A DNA stretch of 64,000 bases from CALREJ01 sp964533375 (lineage in GTDB: Bacteria; Patescibacteriota; Gracilibacteria; Peribacterales; Peribacteraceae): positions 62,001 to 126,000 of the forward strand of contig CAZHLW010000001.1 of NCBI GenBank assembly GCA_964533375.1. The letters are read 5' to 3'. The translations under genes and the position numbers were made by a program. How positions within the stretch are numbered: position 1 is the stretch's first letter; each line of letters begins with the position of its first letter. A model generated the notes under the pieces. The model saw nothing but the letters and a program-made list of their open reading frames with translations. It was not told the DNA's origin and made no database searches. Positions 25,196 through 33,813 of this stretch are shown in pieces.

Positions 25196-25447
25196 GGTGT
25201 CATACTGAGCCTGTCGAAGTGTGTCTTTGTGAGCAGGTTTTTCATTGTATCGAGCTTTCCCTTCGGGGAGCCTTGCCAGGCGGGCATTCTTTTTGGCCGT
25301 GCCCCAAAAAGAATCAAAAAGTGCGGTCCGGGCTGACCGCATCTCCACTGACCCCTTCACCCCCCGGGCAGCCGGACTCCACCCCATGAATGACGAACCT
25401 TCATTTTCGCTTTGCGAAAATGTTCCTGGTGGAACTCTTTATTTATT
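25196..25447. repeat. GTCATACTGAGC repeat plus first copy of a long (about 190 bp) dispersed repeat
   Basis: The first bases (GTGTCATACTGAGCCTGTCG) belong to the GTCA...CGAAG family. From about 25253 a longer element begins: GTGCGGTCCGGGCTGACCGC, CCCCGGGCAGCCGGACTCCA, TTCGCTTTGCGAAAATGTTC, CTGGTGGAACTC. The same blocks recur in order at 54376-54585. No reading frame is conserved between the copies. Confidence 0.8.
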
Positions 25448-25482
25448 GATCCTAAAAGCTGAAAGCTAGAAGCTAAAAGCTT

Positions 25483-26241
25483 TTATTTCTTCTTCGCCGC
25501 CTTCTTCTTCCCTCCACCAATAATCGGCTTGGTCGAGGGCTTCATGGCGCCGTAGAGCTCTATGAGGGACAAAGTGTAGAGCACTGTTGCAACGGTCGTG
25601 AAGACTGCGCTGAGGATGTTTAAGACAGTGAGGGTCATGTCCAGCGGCAGATCGACGCTAAGGGCATCGACAATGCGTGCGGGTAGGAAGAGGAGGATCG
25701 TGAGCAGGAGCAGCGTGAAGAACATGTGCCACGAGTGGCCGCGGACAATATCTTTGCTGCGCTGCAGTGCGGGGCGGTAGGAGATGCCTTCTGTTACCAG
25801 GATGATGGGGTAGAAGACGGTGCGGATGCTGTAGATGATGCCCGGGATAATCAGAAGGAGGCCCCAGAGGATGGTGATGATATTGCGGAGAATGCCTGTC
25901 AGAATCATCGGGATGAGGACGCGGCCTGCTTCAGTGCGGACGGCTTTGAAGGATGTTCTGCTGCGGCCGGAAGCGGCGCCCAGTTGTCTGCTGCCAATCA
26001 GGAGAATGCAGCACAGGCCCCACACCAGAACAACGGAGACAATCAGCATGCAGAGCGCGCTCAGAAGAACCGGAGCGCCGTTATTCACATCTATCTTCAC
26101 ACGCGGATCGAGCACAAAAGAAGAGAGCTCATTGATGGCGACCATCGGCAGGAACAGGAGCCAGAAGGCTGCCTGCAGCAGAACGGTCTGCTTCTTTGCA
26201 AAGTCCCAGGAATTGCCGATGAGAGTGAAGACGGAAGGCAT
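25483..26241 (-). CDS. Polytopic membrane protein with lysine-rich tail
   Basis: 252 aa with about six hydrophobic helices (for example FWLLFLPMVAI, LLSALCMLIVSVVLVWGLCC, IITILWGLLLIIPGIIYSIR, MFFTLLLLTILLFLPA). The IPGIIYSIR...FYPIILVTEGISYRPALQRSKDIVRGHSW block resembles DUF975/glycerophosphodiester-phosphodiesterase membrane-domain proteins. The C-terminus is KKKAAKKK-like and probably cytoplasmic. Function unknown; the family link is tentative. Confidence 0.7.
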   Translation of the reverse strand: MPSVFTLIGNSWDFAKKQTVLLQAAFWLLFLPMVAINELSSFVLDPRVKIDVNNGAPVLLSALCMLIVSVVLVWGLCCILLIGSRQLGAASGRSRTSFKAVRTEAGRVLIPMILTGILRNIITILWGLLLIIPGIIYSIRTVFYPIILVTEGISYRPALQRSKDIVRGHSWHMFFTLLLLTILLFLPARIVDALSVDLPLDMTLTVLNILSAVFTTVATVLYTLSLIELYGAMKPSTKPIIGGGKKKAAKKK

Positions 26242-26282
26242 ATGGACGGGTTATGGGTTACCGGTTATCAGTTATCGGGAAT
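26242..26282. repeat. GGTTATGGGTTACCGG-family words
   Basis: GACGGGTTATGGGTTACCGG followed by TTATCAGTTATCGGG, between two minus-strand genes. Confidence 0.6.
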
Positions 26283-26292
26283 AGAAGATCTC

Positions 26293-27255
26293 CTATTTGC
26301 GCTTCACACGAACGAATCCAGACACTTCCAGTACTTCGAGCTTCTTTTCTTCCTTCGCAAGGAGATCGAGCAGGAGGTTGATGCCCATTGCATCGCTGCC
26401 CATATGGCTGCACTGGATCATGTTTACGCCGTATTCCTTGCCCTGCTCCACTTCTTTCTCTGTAAAGTGCATCGCAAGGATGGTACCGACGCCTGCTGCG
26501 GACTGGGCCTTAATGAAGTCCTCCGGGCCATTGGTGCCTCCGGTGAATTCTGTGGCCACAAGTTTTCCGACGCGGCTGCCCTTACCGCCGTTCACGATGA
26601 TGGGCGGGTTTCCTTTCTTTGCGTAGTACTTGTATTCCTCAATCTCGTAGAGGGCATTCACAATTTCTCCCAGATCATCAAAATTCTTCTTGCAGACGTT
26701 CTTCTCCATCCATTCCCAGACAAGGTTATCGGTAATGGTGTGGCAGCCGAGAGCGGGGATATTCAGGAGCTCTGCGGTGCGCTGGGAGCGGAACATGTTA
26801 TCTGCGTGAATAGCGCGCCAGATACGATCCTGACGCGGGCGCAGGAGGTGTTCTGAGTGGTTTACGGGCACACCGGCCTTTGCGTAGACATCGACCTGTA
26901 CATCCATCACCTTGTCCAGATCTGCCAGAGAGCGGCCTTCCGGGTGGTGGATCATAACGGCGTCGATCTTGTGCCCCTTCTCGCGAAGACGGTCAGCCAG
27001 GATGAATTCCTGGGTTTCGATATCGATACCGACCATCAGGTTTTTTACTTCCGTGTTGTCATCTCCCCACAGAATGCCGGAGTCCGAATACGGGTTCCAG
27101 GTGCGTTCCATGTTGAACATCTCTTTCTCGCGGCCTTCCAGCTTCTTGCTGCGGTCGAGTTCTTTCTTGAGCATTTTTTCGACGAACTTGCGGCCGCGCG
27201 GGTCGGAGTCGATGCCGTGCTGAACGGCGCGTTCCATCATTTTCTTGAGCTTCAT
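26293..27255 (-). CDS. NIF3-like dinuclear-metal protein
   Basis: 320 aa. Metal-ligand-type motifs of the NIF3/GTP cyclohydrolase I type 2 group: AVMIHHPEGRSLADLD near residue 100, HSEHLL, and near the C-terminus QCSHMGSDAMGINLLLD, with a central GGKGSRVGKLVATEFTGGTNGP. NIF3 proteins are hexameric, bind two metals and are of debated function. The N-terminal about 75 residues are highly charged and helical. The assignment rests on the HHP and H-S/M-D clusters, so it is moderate. Confidence 0.6.
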   Translation of the reverse strand: MKLKKMMERAVQHGIDSDPRGRKFVEKMLKKELDRSKKLEGREKEMFNMERTWNPYSDSGILWGDDNTEVKNLMVGIDIETQEFILADRLREKGHKIDAVMIHHPEGRSLADLDKVMDVQVDVYAKAGVPVNHSEHLLRPRQDRIWRAIHADNMFRSQRTAELLNIPALGCHTITDNLVWEWMEKNVCKKNFDDLGEIVNALYEIEEYKYYAKKGNPPIIVNGGKGSRVGKLVATEFTGGTNGPEDFIKAQSAAGVGTILAMHFTEKEVEQGKEYGVNMIQCSHMGSDAMGINLLLDLLAKEEKKLEVLEVSGFVRVKRK

Positions 27256-27341
27256 AACGAAAAATGGGTAGCGTACTAAACGTGTCTCTACATTAAAAGG
27301 GAGGATAGAGAAAAGTAAAGCATGATTTTAGGCATTTTCCG

Positions 27342-27489
27342 AAGATACAAGAAACAAGATATCCCCTCTGGGGGACCCCTTCGGGGCAAGAGACAATCAA
27401 GCTTGAAAAATATGCAAAAATGTAAGGCTCTTTGATTTTGTTTTCCTTTCCACTTTGACTGTCTCTTGCGTCTTGTATCTTGTTTCTTA
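27342..27489. repeat. Inverted repeat of GATACAAGAAACAAGATA words
   Basis: The left arm GATACAAGAAACAAGATATC and right arm CTTGTATCTTGTTTCTTA are complementary. Between them lies a second palindrome (CCCCTCTGGGGGACCCCTTC). Same family at 36301-36423. Nothing else in this gap is recognised. Confidence 0.75.
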
Positions 27490-29580
27490 ATCACCAATGA
27501 CTACCTTCGCATCCGCAATCACCACATGGTCGTGGGAGACGAGGACGGGGTTGATGTCGAGTTCTTTAATGTTCGGGCAGGCCATCATCATGTTCGACAC
27601 GCGTTCGACGACAGTTGCGAGTGCATCGATATCGCGCTGTGGCTTGCCGCGCATACCAAGCAGCAACTTCCAGGCTTTCAGTTCGGTGAGCATTTCATAC
27701 GCTGATTCGGTGCTGACCGGTGCAATGCGGAAAGCGGTATCGCGGAAGAGTTCGGTGTAAATACCGCCAAGGCCGGCCATAATGAGCGGACCAAACGATG
27801 CATCGCGCGTGGCACCGACGATGAATTCATCACCGACGGGGAGGAATTGCTGGATGAGAATGCCATTGATCGTAAGGGTTTGGGTTGGGGTTAGGGTTGG
27901 GTGTGTTTGGACGTTAGCCATTATTTCGTCGAAGGCCTTTATGACATCTTCTTTATTTTTCAGATTGGCCCGCACGCCACCCACATCTGTTTTGTGGAGA
28001 ATCTGCGGGGAACTGATTTTCATGATGACCGGATAGCCGATCTGCTCTGCAATACTGGCAGCTTCCCCGGAGGTTTTTGCGAGAGCCTGCTTTGGCATCG
28101 GGAGGCTGAATGCTGTGAAGAGCTTTGCGGTGGATTCTTCATCCAGAAGTCCACTTTTATTTTTCAAGAGAGCGGTGGTGTCATGCTGAGCCCGTCGAAG
28201 CATGGGGGAGGTGAGACGTGTCGACCCTTCGACGAGCTTAGGGTGACACTGCAACGCAGCCATGGCCGCAACAGCACGCTCTGGTGTCGGAAAGACTGGA
28301 ATCTGATGCTTACGCAGATACGCGATCGCTTCCAACACAGATTCTCCTCCCATGAAACACGCACAGACCGGCATGAGCAACGCAGCTTTTGTTGTGTCGA
28401 CAATCACCTTTGCAACCTCGAGACACGGTGTCATCACTTGCGGCGTCAGGATCACCACGAGCCCATCGATATTCGGATCATCGCAGCAGGCATTCAGTGC
28501 TGCTTCGTAGCGGTCTGCCCCTGCATCACCAATCACATCAATCGGATTATGGAGCGAAGCGGAAGCGGGGAGTTTTGGTGCGAGATCAGTGGCGATTTTT
28601 TCGCTGAGGGCGGGGAGCTTCAGGCGTACAGTTTCTGCCGCATCGGTTGCGAGAATGCCGGGGCCGCCGGCGTTGGTGATGATGGCAATTTTGTTCGTGA
28701 GGAGCTGCGGCTGCGTGCTTAAGACTGCGAGCAGATCGAACAGTTCTTCGCTGGTGTGAGCGCGGTGCATGCCGGTTTCTGCGCACAGCGCATCAATGGC
28801 GCTATCGCTTCCGGCGAGTGCTCCGGTGTGGGACGCAGCAGCCTGTTTGCCGTGCTGTGACACACCTGCTTTCAGGAGCACGATCGGTTTGATCTTGGCT
28901 ACACGTGCGGCAATATCGCGGAATTTCCTGCCGTCTTTGATGCTTTCCAGATAGAAGGCAATCACTTTGGTCTCGTCATCTTTCTCGCACAGTTCCAGCC
29001 ACTCACATTCATCCATCACCGCTTTGTTTCCAATGCTTGCCATCAGCGAAAAGCCGATGCCTTCCTGTGGCGCGCGGTCCATCAATGCAACAGCGGTCGC
29101 ACCGGACTGACTGATGAGCGCGACGGTTCCTGCGGGCGGCAGATCTTTTGCGAACGATGCGTTCATGCCGAGGGACGGGCGGACGACGCCCAGGCAGTTG
29201 GGGCCGACCAGGTGAATGTTGTATGTATCGGCAATCGCCACGAGTTCATCCTCGAATTTCTTTCCTTCATCGGTATGCACTTCGCTAAATCCTGCGCTGA
29301 TCACAATCACCGATTTAATTCCTTTCTCGCCGCATTCTTTGAGTGCGGCAGGAACAACGGCAGCGGGAATCACAATCACCGCAAGATCGATCGCATCACT
29401 GATATCTTTCACGGATGTATAAACCTGATTCCCAAGGATTTCTCCACCCTTCACATTCACCGGATAGACCTGACCTTTGAACCCCTGCGTGAGCAGGTTT
29501 TTCAGGATGTCATGCCCGACCTTGCCTTCTTGCGAAGACGCTCCGATGACGGCGATGGATGTGGGTGTGAGGAGAGACAT
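27487..29580 (-). CDS. Acetyl-CoA synthetase (ADP-forming), fused alpha-beta
   Basis: 697 aa. The alpha part has SIAVIGASSQEGKVGHDIL, NVKGGEILG, SGFSE-type VISAGFSEVH and the catalytic histidine in AAASHTGALAGSD near residue 252. The beta ATP-grasp part has GYPVIMKISSPQILHKTDVGGV and VGATRDASFGPLIMAGLGG. It converts acetyl-CoA (or other acyl-CoA) plus ADP and phosphate to acid, CoA and ATP: substrate-level phosphorylation of fermenters. The linker contains two insertions made of repeat DNA: residues about 442-468 (HPKLVEGSTRL, MLRRAQHDTT) and about 559-571 (TLTPTQTLTING). It fits with the KorCA/KorB genes downstream in the window. Confidence 0.93.
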   Translation of the reverse strand: MSLLTPTSIAVIGASSQEGKVGHDILKNLLTQGFKGQVYPVNVKGGEILGNQVYTSVKDISDAIDLAVIVIPAAVVPAALKECGEKGIKSVIVISAGFSEVHTDEGKKFEDELVAIADTYNIHLVGPNCLGVVRPSLGMNASFAKDLPPAGTVALISQSGATAVALMDRAPQEGIGFSLMASIGNKAVMDECEWLELCEKDDETKVIAFYLESIKDGRKFRDIAARVAKIKPIVLLKAGVSQHGKQAAASHTGALAGSDSAIDALCAETGMHRAHTSEELFDLLAVLSTQPQLLTNKIAIITNAGGPGILATDAAETVRLKLPALSEKIATDLAPKLPASASLHNPIDVIGDAGADRYEAALNACCDDPNIDGLVVILTPQVMTPCLEVAKVIVDTTKAALLMPVCACFMGGESVLEAIAYLRKHQIPVFPTPERAVAAMAALQCHPKLVEGSTRLTSPMLRRAQHDTTALLKNKSGLLDEESTAKLFTAFSLPMPKQALAKTSGEAASIAEQIGYPVIMKISSPQILHKTDVGGVRANLKNKEDVIKAFDEIMANVQTHPTLTPTQTLTINGILIQQFLPVGDEFIVGATRDASFGPLIMAGLGGIYTELFRDTAFRIAPVSTESAYEMLTELKAWKLLLGMRGKPQRDIDALATVVERVSNMMMACPNIKELDINPVLVSHDHVVIADAKVVIGD

Positions 29581-29589
29581 GAAAGGAGA

Positions 29590-30594
29590 TTAATCTTGTT
29601 CCTGCCCGATGGCAGCTATTTCATTCCAGATTTTGTAGAACGTTTCGTCGTTCCACGTTTCTCCTGCGGGGAGATTGTTTTCGATTAATTCTCGGGCATC
29701 AACGAGCATCTCGTCTCTGGATAATGAGTCTTCGGCTGCTCGATACTTTTCTGCGTATCTTGCACAAATTGCAGTCGCGATCTGATCTTCCAGCGTTCCC
29801 CGTTCCCCATTCTCATTTCTCTTATTTGTTCGCCTTGTACTGTCAACGCCCTTTTGGGTAATTGCTTTTTCGTTCTCATCGGTTACTTCTATAAATGACC
29901 TGGATTTCTGTTTTTCAGTCGCTTTCGCAAGTCTTTCCCTTCTTGCTTCCTCAGCTGCTTTTTCTGCTTTTAGTGCCAATTTTGCGAGCACCATTTTACG
30001 GATAGAGCCTCTCTCTGTTTCTACTGGTTTTGTTGTTTCTGCGCCGGGAATTGGCGTAGGAGTAGAGAGGGATTGAAGTTGCGGTGTTTTGTGTGCCATT
30101 TCGCCATTGGGTCCCGTCATCTGTATTTCACAATATTGTGCGAAGTGCTTGAAGGATTCTGTAAAAAGCATTTCCGGACATCTGCGCCCTGCATACAGAG
30201 TGCGCAATACTTCCAGACAATCATTGAATCGCGCGATGCCTTCTTCTGAAAGAAGTGCATTGAAAATAATCAACCCACACTGATGTCTTTCTTCTTCCAA
30301 CGCCCGTGGTCCTGCCTGTGCAATGATCTTTTCATACTTCTCTTTCTTTCTCTCGATACCACCAAGATGATCCGGCTTCAGAATCATGGAATAGGGAACT
30401 GCCTGCATTTCTGCCTGTTCTCGTCTCTGCCTTTCTGTATCCGCCGAAGGGAAGCCTTGGGAAATAGTCACGTCAGAAACGTCCATTGTTTGTCCGACTG
30501 TTGCGGCGGGAATCTCGTTCAGCTTTTCAATGATCTTTGGATCTGTTGGAACATTTTCTTCTTGATTACCTTCAATTGGGGGAGTGTTTGTCAT
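29590..30594 (-). CDS. Hypothetical protein with charged coiled-coil region
   Basis: 334 aa, no known motif. The N-terminal 60 residues are acidic and disordered-looking, a helical core follows (ERKKEKYEKIIAQAG, FNDCLEVLRTLYAGRR), and residues about 195-240 are a Lys/Glu/Arg-rich helix (KLALKAEKAAEEARRERLAK). No signal peptide. It lies 9 bp upstream of acdAB on the same strand and has a clear promoter, so acdAB may be co-transcribed from it. Relation to acdAB function is not evident. Confidence 0.68.
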   Translation of the reverse strand: MTNTPPIEGNQEENVPTDPKIIEKLNEIPAATVGQTMDVSDVTISQGFPSADTERQRREQAEMQAVPYSMILKPDHLGGIERKKEKYEKIIAQAGPRALEEERHQCGLIIFNALLSEEGIARFNDCLEVLRTLYAGRRCPEMLFTESFKHFAQYCEIQMTGPNGEMAHKTPQLQSLSTPTPIPGAETTKPVETERGSIRKMVLAKLALKAEKAAEEARRERLAKATEKQKSRSFIEVTDENEKAITQKGVDSTRRTNKRNENGERGTLEDQIATAICARYAEKYRAAEDSLSRDEMLVDARELIENNLPAGETWNDETFYKIWNEIAAIGQEQD

Positions 30595-30600
30595 GTAGAT

Positions 30601-30629
30601 ATTATAACATATTTTATAAATAATGGCAA
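30601..30629 (-). promoter_or_regulatory. Leaderless-type promoter of the 29590-30594 gene (and perhaps acdAB)
   Basis: Minus strand TTGCCA (30624-30629), 17-nt spacer, TATAAT (30601-30606), then 6 nt to ATG. The best example of the leaderless pattern in this window. Confidence 0.75.
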
Positions 30630-30704
30630 TATAACGTATTCTAACGCAATTTTGACAATATCTGCACTATTTTCTCATCATTTTCCTGTCTACAATGCAG
30701 TCCA

Positions 30705-31148
30705 ATGACGTCTCTGCACATTATCTACGCCTCAACGAGCGGTCACACGGAATACGTGGTTGACCGGCTTCTTGCGACAGTGAAGGGCGTACAGGCAGAG
30801 AAACAGCGTGCGGAACTCACAAAGCCGGAGGATTTGCTGCGTGGCGATGTCCTCGTCTTGGCCTCGAGTACGTGGAACACAGGCGGTCCGGAAGGCCAGC
30901 TCAATCCGCATATGTTTGCTCTCCTGATGGATCGTGCGGCGCAGATCGACTTGGCTGGAAAGAAAGTCGCGGTGATCGGACTTGGCGATGCGCGCTATCA
31001 CTTCACATGCGCTGCAGCGGAGCATCTGGAAACGTTTGTGACGTCACACGGTGGAACGCTCATCGCTCCCACACTTCGTATTATCAACGAGCCCTACGGT
31101 CAGGAGAAGACGGTGGAGAAATGGGCAGCTACACTCCAGAAAGCATGA
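30705..31148 (+). CDS. Flavodoxin
   Basis: 147 aa. N-terminal FMN phosphate loop IYASTSGHTEYVVD, then VLVLASSTWNTGGPEGQ (the 60s loop) and VIGLGDARYHFTCAAAEHLE (the 90s loop). It is a one-electron carrier that can replace ferredoxin. The stop overlaps the start of the 2-oxoacid oxidoreductase gene in ATGA, which strongly suggests it accepts electrons from that enzyme. TACAAT lies 8 nt before the ATG. Confidence 0.92.
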   Translation: MTSLHIIYASTSGHTEYVVDRLLATVKGVQAEKQRAELTKPEDLLRGDVLVLASSTWNTGGPEGQLNPHMFALLMDRAAQIDLAGKKVAVIGLGDARYHFTCAAAEHLETFVTSHGGTLIAPTLRIINEPYGQEKTVEKWAATLQKA

Positions 31149-32929
31149 GCCGTCTTTCGCTTAAAATCGTCGGCGCATCGGGCCAGGGAATTATCTCCAT
31201 TGGCGAAATTCTGGCGAAGGCATTCAAGCGATCCGGGTATTGTGTGTTTGGGTATCGCGAATACATGTCGCTGATTAAGGGTGGTCACGGCAGTTATCAG
31301 CTCGATATTTCAGACAGCCTGGTGCAGAGTTCGGAGGAGCAGGTTGATGTGCTGATCACACTCAATCATCATGGATTTGAACATAACCTCGGTGACCTGA
31401 AGGAAGGCGGCATGATTATTCACGATACGAAAGTCTGGAAGTTTTCGAAGGCGGATCAGGCGCTTTTAAAAGAGCAAAAGGTGCAAGTCGTGTATCTGCC
31501 GATTCACGATATTCTCAGCAAGCTCCAGGCCAAGCCAATCCTCGCGAACGTCGTATTCAGCTCCTTTGTGTGGTGTCTGTTTGGTGGCGACATCAAGCTG
31601 CTCAAGAGTCTGGTCGGTGAGCGGTTTGCGAAAAAGAAAGATCTGCTCGATATGAACATGCGCTGCATCGACGAGGGATTTACAATCTGCAACGAGTCAG
31701 GTTGCGAACTTGCGGCCACACTCCCGAAGCCGGATAAAAAGTGGAAGGATCAACTGCTACTGACGGGAAGCCAAGCGATGGGACTAGGTATTGTGCATGC
31801 GGGCTGCCGCTTTTACGCAGGCTACCCGATGACACCATCATCACCGCTCTTGAGTTACATCGCAGAAATCCAGAACGAAACCGGCATGGCCATCAAACAG
31901 GCGGAGGATGAAATTACCGCTGCACAAATGATGAGTGGTGCGATGCACATGGGAACGCGCGCTATTACCGCTACATCCGGCGGAGGATTCGATCTGATGA
32001 CCGAAACCATCTCCATGGATGCGATGATCGAAAATCCCGCTGTCATTGTTCTGGCCCAGCGCCCGGGTCCCGCAACGGGACTCCCGACATGGACTGCGCA
32101 GGGCGATCTGCTCATGGCCGTCCATTCCGCACACGGCGAATTTGCGCGCTGCGTGTTGAGCGTGAGCGATGCCGACGATGCATTTCATCTGATGCCCAAG
32201 GCCTTCAATATTGCCGAAGAATTCCAGACGCCGGTCATTGTTCTTACTGACAAGCACACAGCCGAAGGTATTTACACACAGAAGCAGTACGATCAGAAAA
32301 AGGCGAAGATCAGCCGTGGCAAACTGGTGACTGCATCATCTGAACTGAAGAAACTGAAGAGCACCGACCGCTACGATCCATTCGTCAAAGACGGCATCAG
32401 CAAGCGCTGGCTGCCGGGAGCGAAGGCTGCAACCTACAACGCACAGGGTGACGAGCACAGTCCTAACGGCAGCGTCGACGAGTCTGCGGAGAATGCAGTG
32501 CTCCAGATGGAGAAGCGCATGCGCAAAGGGGAGCTACTGAAAAAAGTTTTGCCCGAACCGGAATTCTTCTACGGAGACGACATGCCCGAACCCGGCGACA
32601 GTAAATTGGATCTTCTGATTGTGAGCTGGGGATCGAACAAGGGCGTGGCGATGGATGTCCTCAATGATGAATCCCTGAAGAAGAAAAAAGTCGGTTATCT
32701 GCACTACACCTACTTGTGGCCGCTCAAAACGGAGATGTACGAGGAACTCGCAAAGAAAGCCAGGAAAGTGCTCTTCATTGAGTGCAGTTATCAGGCGCAA
32801 CTTCTGCAATTACTGCGCATGCAGTGTGGCACAAGTGAGAACAATGTGCTTCTGAAATATGATGGCCGACCGTTCTTCTATTACGAATTACTCATCGCAG
32901 TGCATCACTATCTTTCCAAGAAAGCATGA
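31145..32929 (+). CDS. 2-oxoacid:ferredoxin/flavodoxin oxidoreductase, fused gamma-alpha subunit
   Basis: 594 aa. The gamma domain (about 1-190) has LKIVGASGQGIISIGEILAK and REYMSLIKGGHGSYQL. The alpha domain (from about 200) has LLTGSQAMGLGIVHAGCRFYAGYPMTPSSPLL, ITATSGGGFDLMTE, LAQRPGPATGLPTWTAQGDL and a C-terminal LIVSWGSNKG. With the beta subunit it oxidatively decarboxylates 2-oxoacids (2-oxoglutarate or pyruvate type) to acyl-CoA. The true start is the ATG overlapping the flavodoxin stop. Domain order gamma-alpha is that of KorA-like fusions. Confidence 0.93.
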   Translation: MSRLSLKIVGASGQGIISIGEILAKAFKRSGYCVFGYREYMSLIKGGHGSYQLDISDSLVQSSEEQVDVLITLNHHGFEHNLGDLKEGGMIIHDTKVWKFSKADQALLKEQKVQVVYLPIHDILSKLQAKPILANVVFSSFVWCLFGGDIKLLKSLVGERFAKKKDLLDMNMRCIDEGFTICNESGCELAATLPKPDKKWKDQLLLTGSQAMGLGIVHAGCRFYAGYPMTPSSPLLSYIAEIQNETGMAIKQAEDEITAAQMMSGAMHMGTRAITATSGGGFDLMTETISMDAMIENPAVIVLAQRPGPATGLPTWTAQGDLLMAVHSAHGEFARCVLSVSDADDAFHLMPKAFNIAEEFQTPVIVLTDKHTAEGIYTQKQYDQKKAKISRGKLVTASSELKKLKSTDRYDPFVKDGISKRWLPGAKAATYNAQGDEHSPNGSVDESAENAVLQMEKRMRKGELLKKVLPEPEFFYGDDMPEPGDSKLDLLIVSWGSNKGVAMDVLNDESLKKKKVGYLHYTYLWPLKTEMYEELAKKARKVLFIECSYQAQLLQLLRMQCGTSENNVLLKYDGRPFFYYELLIAVHHYLSKKA

Positions 32930-33813
32930 GCATCAAACTCGACCTCACCGGCAAAGCCATTTCTCCACTCGAGTACCACTCCGAGAACAAGTGCACGTGG
33001 TGCGATGGTTGTGGCGACTATGGTATTTGGACTGCAGTGAAGCGTGCGCTGTCTGAGCTCGGATTACAACCTCACGAAGTCCTGCTCTGCTACGACGTCG
33101 GTTGCCACGGAAACGGATCGGACAAAATCGAAGGCTACCGCTTCCATGGACTTCATGGCCGTGTGATGCCGTTTGCCGCTGCTGCAAAAATCGCCAACAT
33201 GAACATGCCGGTCATTGCTTTTGGTGGTGATGGAGCGAGTTTCTCGGAAGGAGTCGGTCACCTGGTGCACGCGATCCGCAGCAATTATCCGATCGTCTTT
33301 GTACTCCACAACAACGGCAACTACGGACTCACGACCGGACAGGCAAGCAGCCTCACGCCGCAGGGAAAGAAGATGAATGCCGCACCCAATGGCATTCCCG
33401 AGCAGACACTCCCGAGTATGGATTTCGTCTTCTCGCTCGAACCCACATTCGTCGCCCGCGGCTTCTCGGGAGACATTCCGCAGATGACCGATATCCTGAA
33501 AAAAGCACTCGCACACCGCGGCTTTGCGTTTGTGGATTTCCTGCAGGCCTGTCCGACGTACAACTACTTCGCGACGCACAACTATCTGCTCGAAAAGTGC
33601 TATCACCTAACGAATCACGACACATCAGACTTCGCAAAAGCACGTGCGCTGGCGGTCGACACATCCGAAAAAATCGCGACCGGTATTTTGTATCAGAATG
33701 AAGAGGTGCCGAGTTTCTACGAACAGCTGGTTCCGCGGCAGGGGAAAAAGACCGTGCTGGTGGACGAGGTGCAGGTGCAGAATGTGAGTGCGCTTATGAG
33801 GCAGTTGGTTTGA
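32926..33813 (+). CDS. 2-oxoacid:ferredoxin oxidoreductase, beta subunit (TPP-binding)
   Basis: 295 aa. CTWCDGCGDYGIWTAVKRAL holds a CxxCxxC pattern, VGCHGNGSDKI and HGRVMPFAAAAKIAN follow, and GGDGASFSEGVGHLVHAIRSN carries the TPP-Mg GDG motif, with HNNGNYGLTTGQ. The start overlaps the gamma-alpha stop by ATGA. Together with flavodoxin and acdAB: 2-oxoacid to acyl-CoA with reduced flavodoxin, then acyl-CoA to acid with ATP. Its 3' end overlaps a convergent GT2 gene by 20 bp. Confidence 0.93.
   Translation: MSIKLDLTGKAISPLEYHSENKCTWCDGCGDYGIWTAVKRALSELGLQPHEVLLCYDVGCHGNGSDKIEGYRFHGLHGRVMPFAAAAKIANMNMPVIAFGGDGASFSEGVGHLVHAIRSNYPIVFVLHNNGNYGLTTGQASSLTPQGKKMNAAPNGIPEQTLPSMDFVFSLEPTFVARGFSGDIPQMTDILKKALAHRGFAFVDFLQACPTYNYFATHNYLLEKCYHLTNHDTSDFAKARALAVDTSEKIATGILYQNEEVPSFYEQLVPRQGKKTVLVDEVQVQNVSALMRQLV

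Noticed and set aside
25230..25470. Short protein frames in the long repeat
   Set aside because: Frames are not kept in the second copy at 54376-54585.
25726..26856. 376-codon plus-strand frame across two minus-strand genes
   Set aside because: Spans two real genes and the repeat between them; His/Asp-rich composition is that of an antisense frame.
27342..27489. CRISPR array
   Set aside because: Words are too short, degenerate and inverted; there are no regular spacers and no cas genes.
30872..31144. Upstream extension of the KorCA frame
   Set aside because: Lies within the flavodoxin gene in another frame; the ATGA overlap and the conserved LKIVGASGQG fix the start at 31145.
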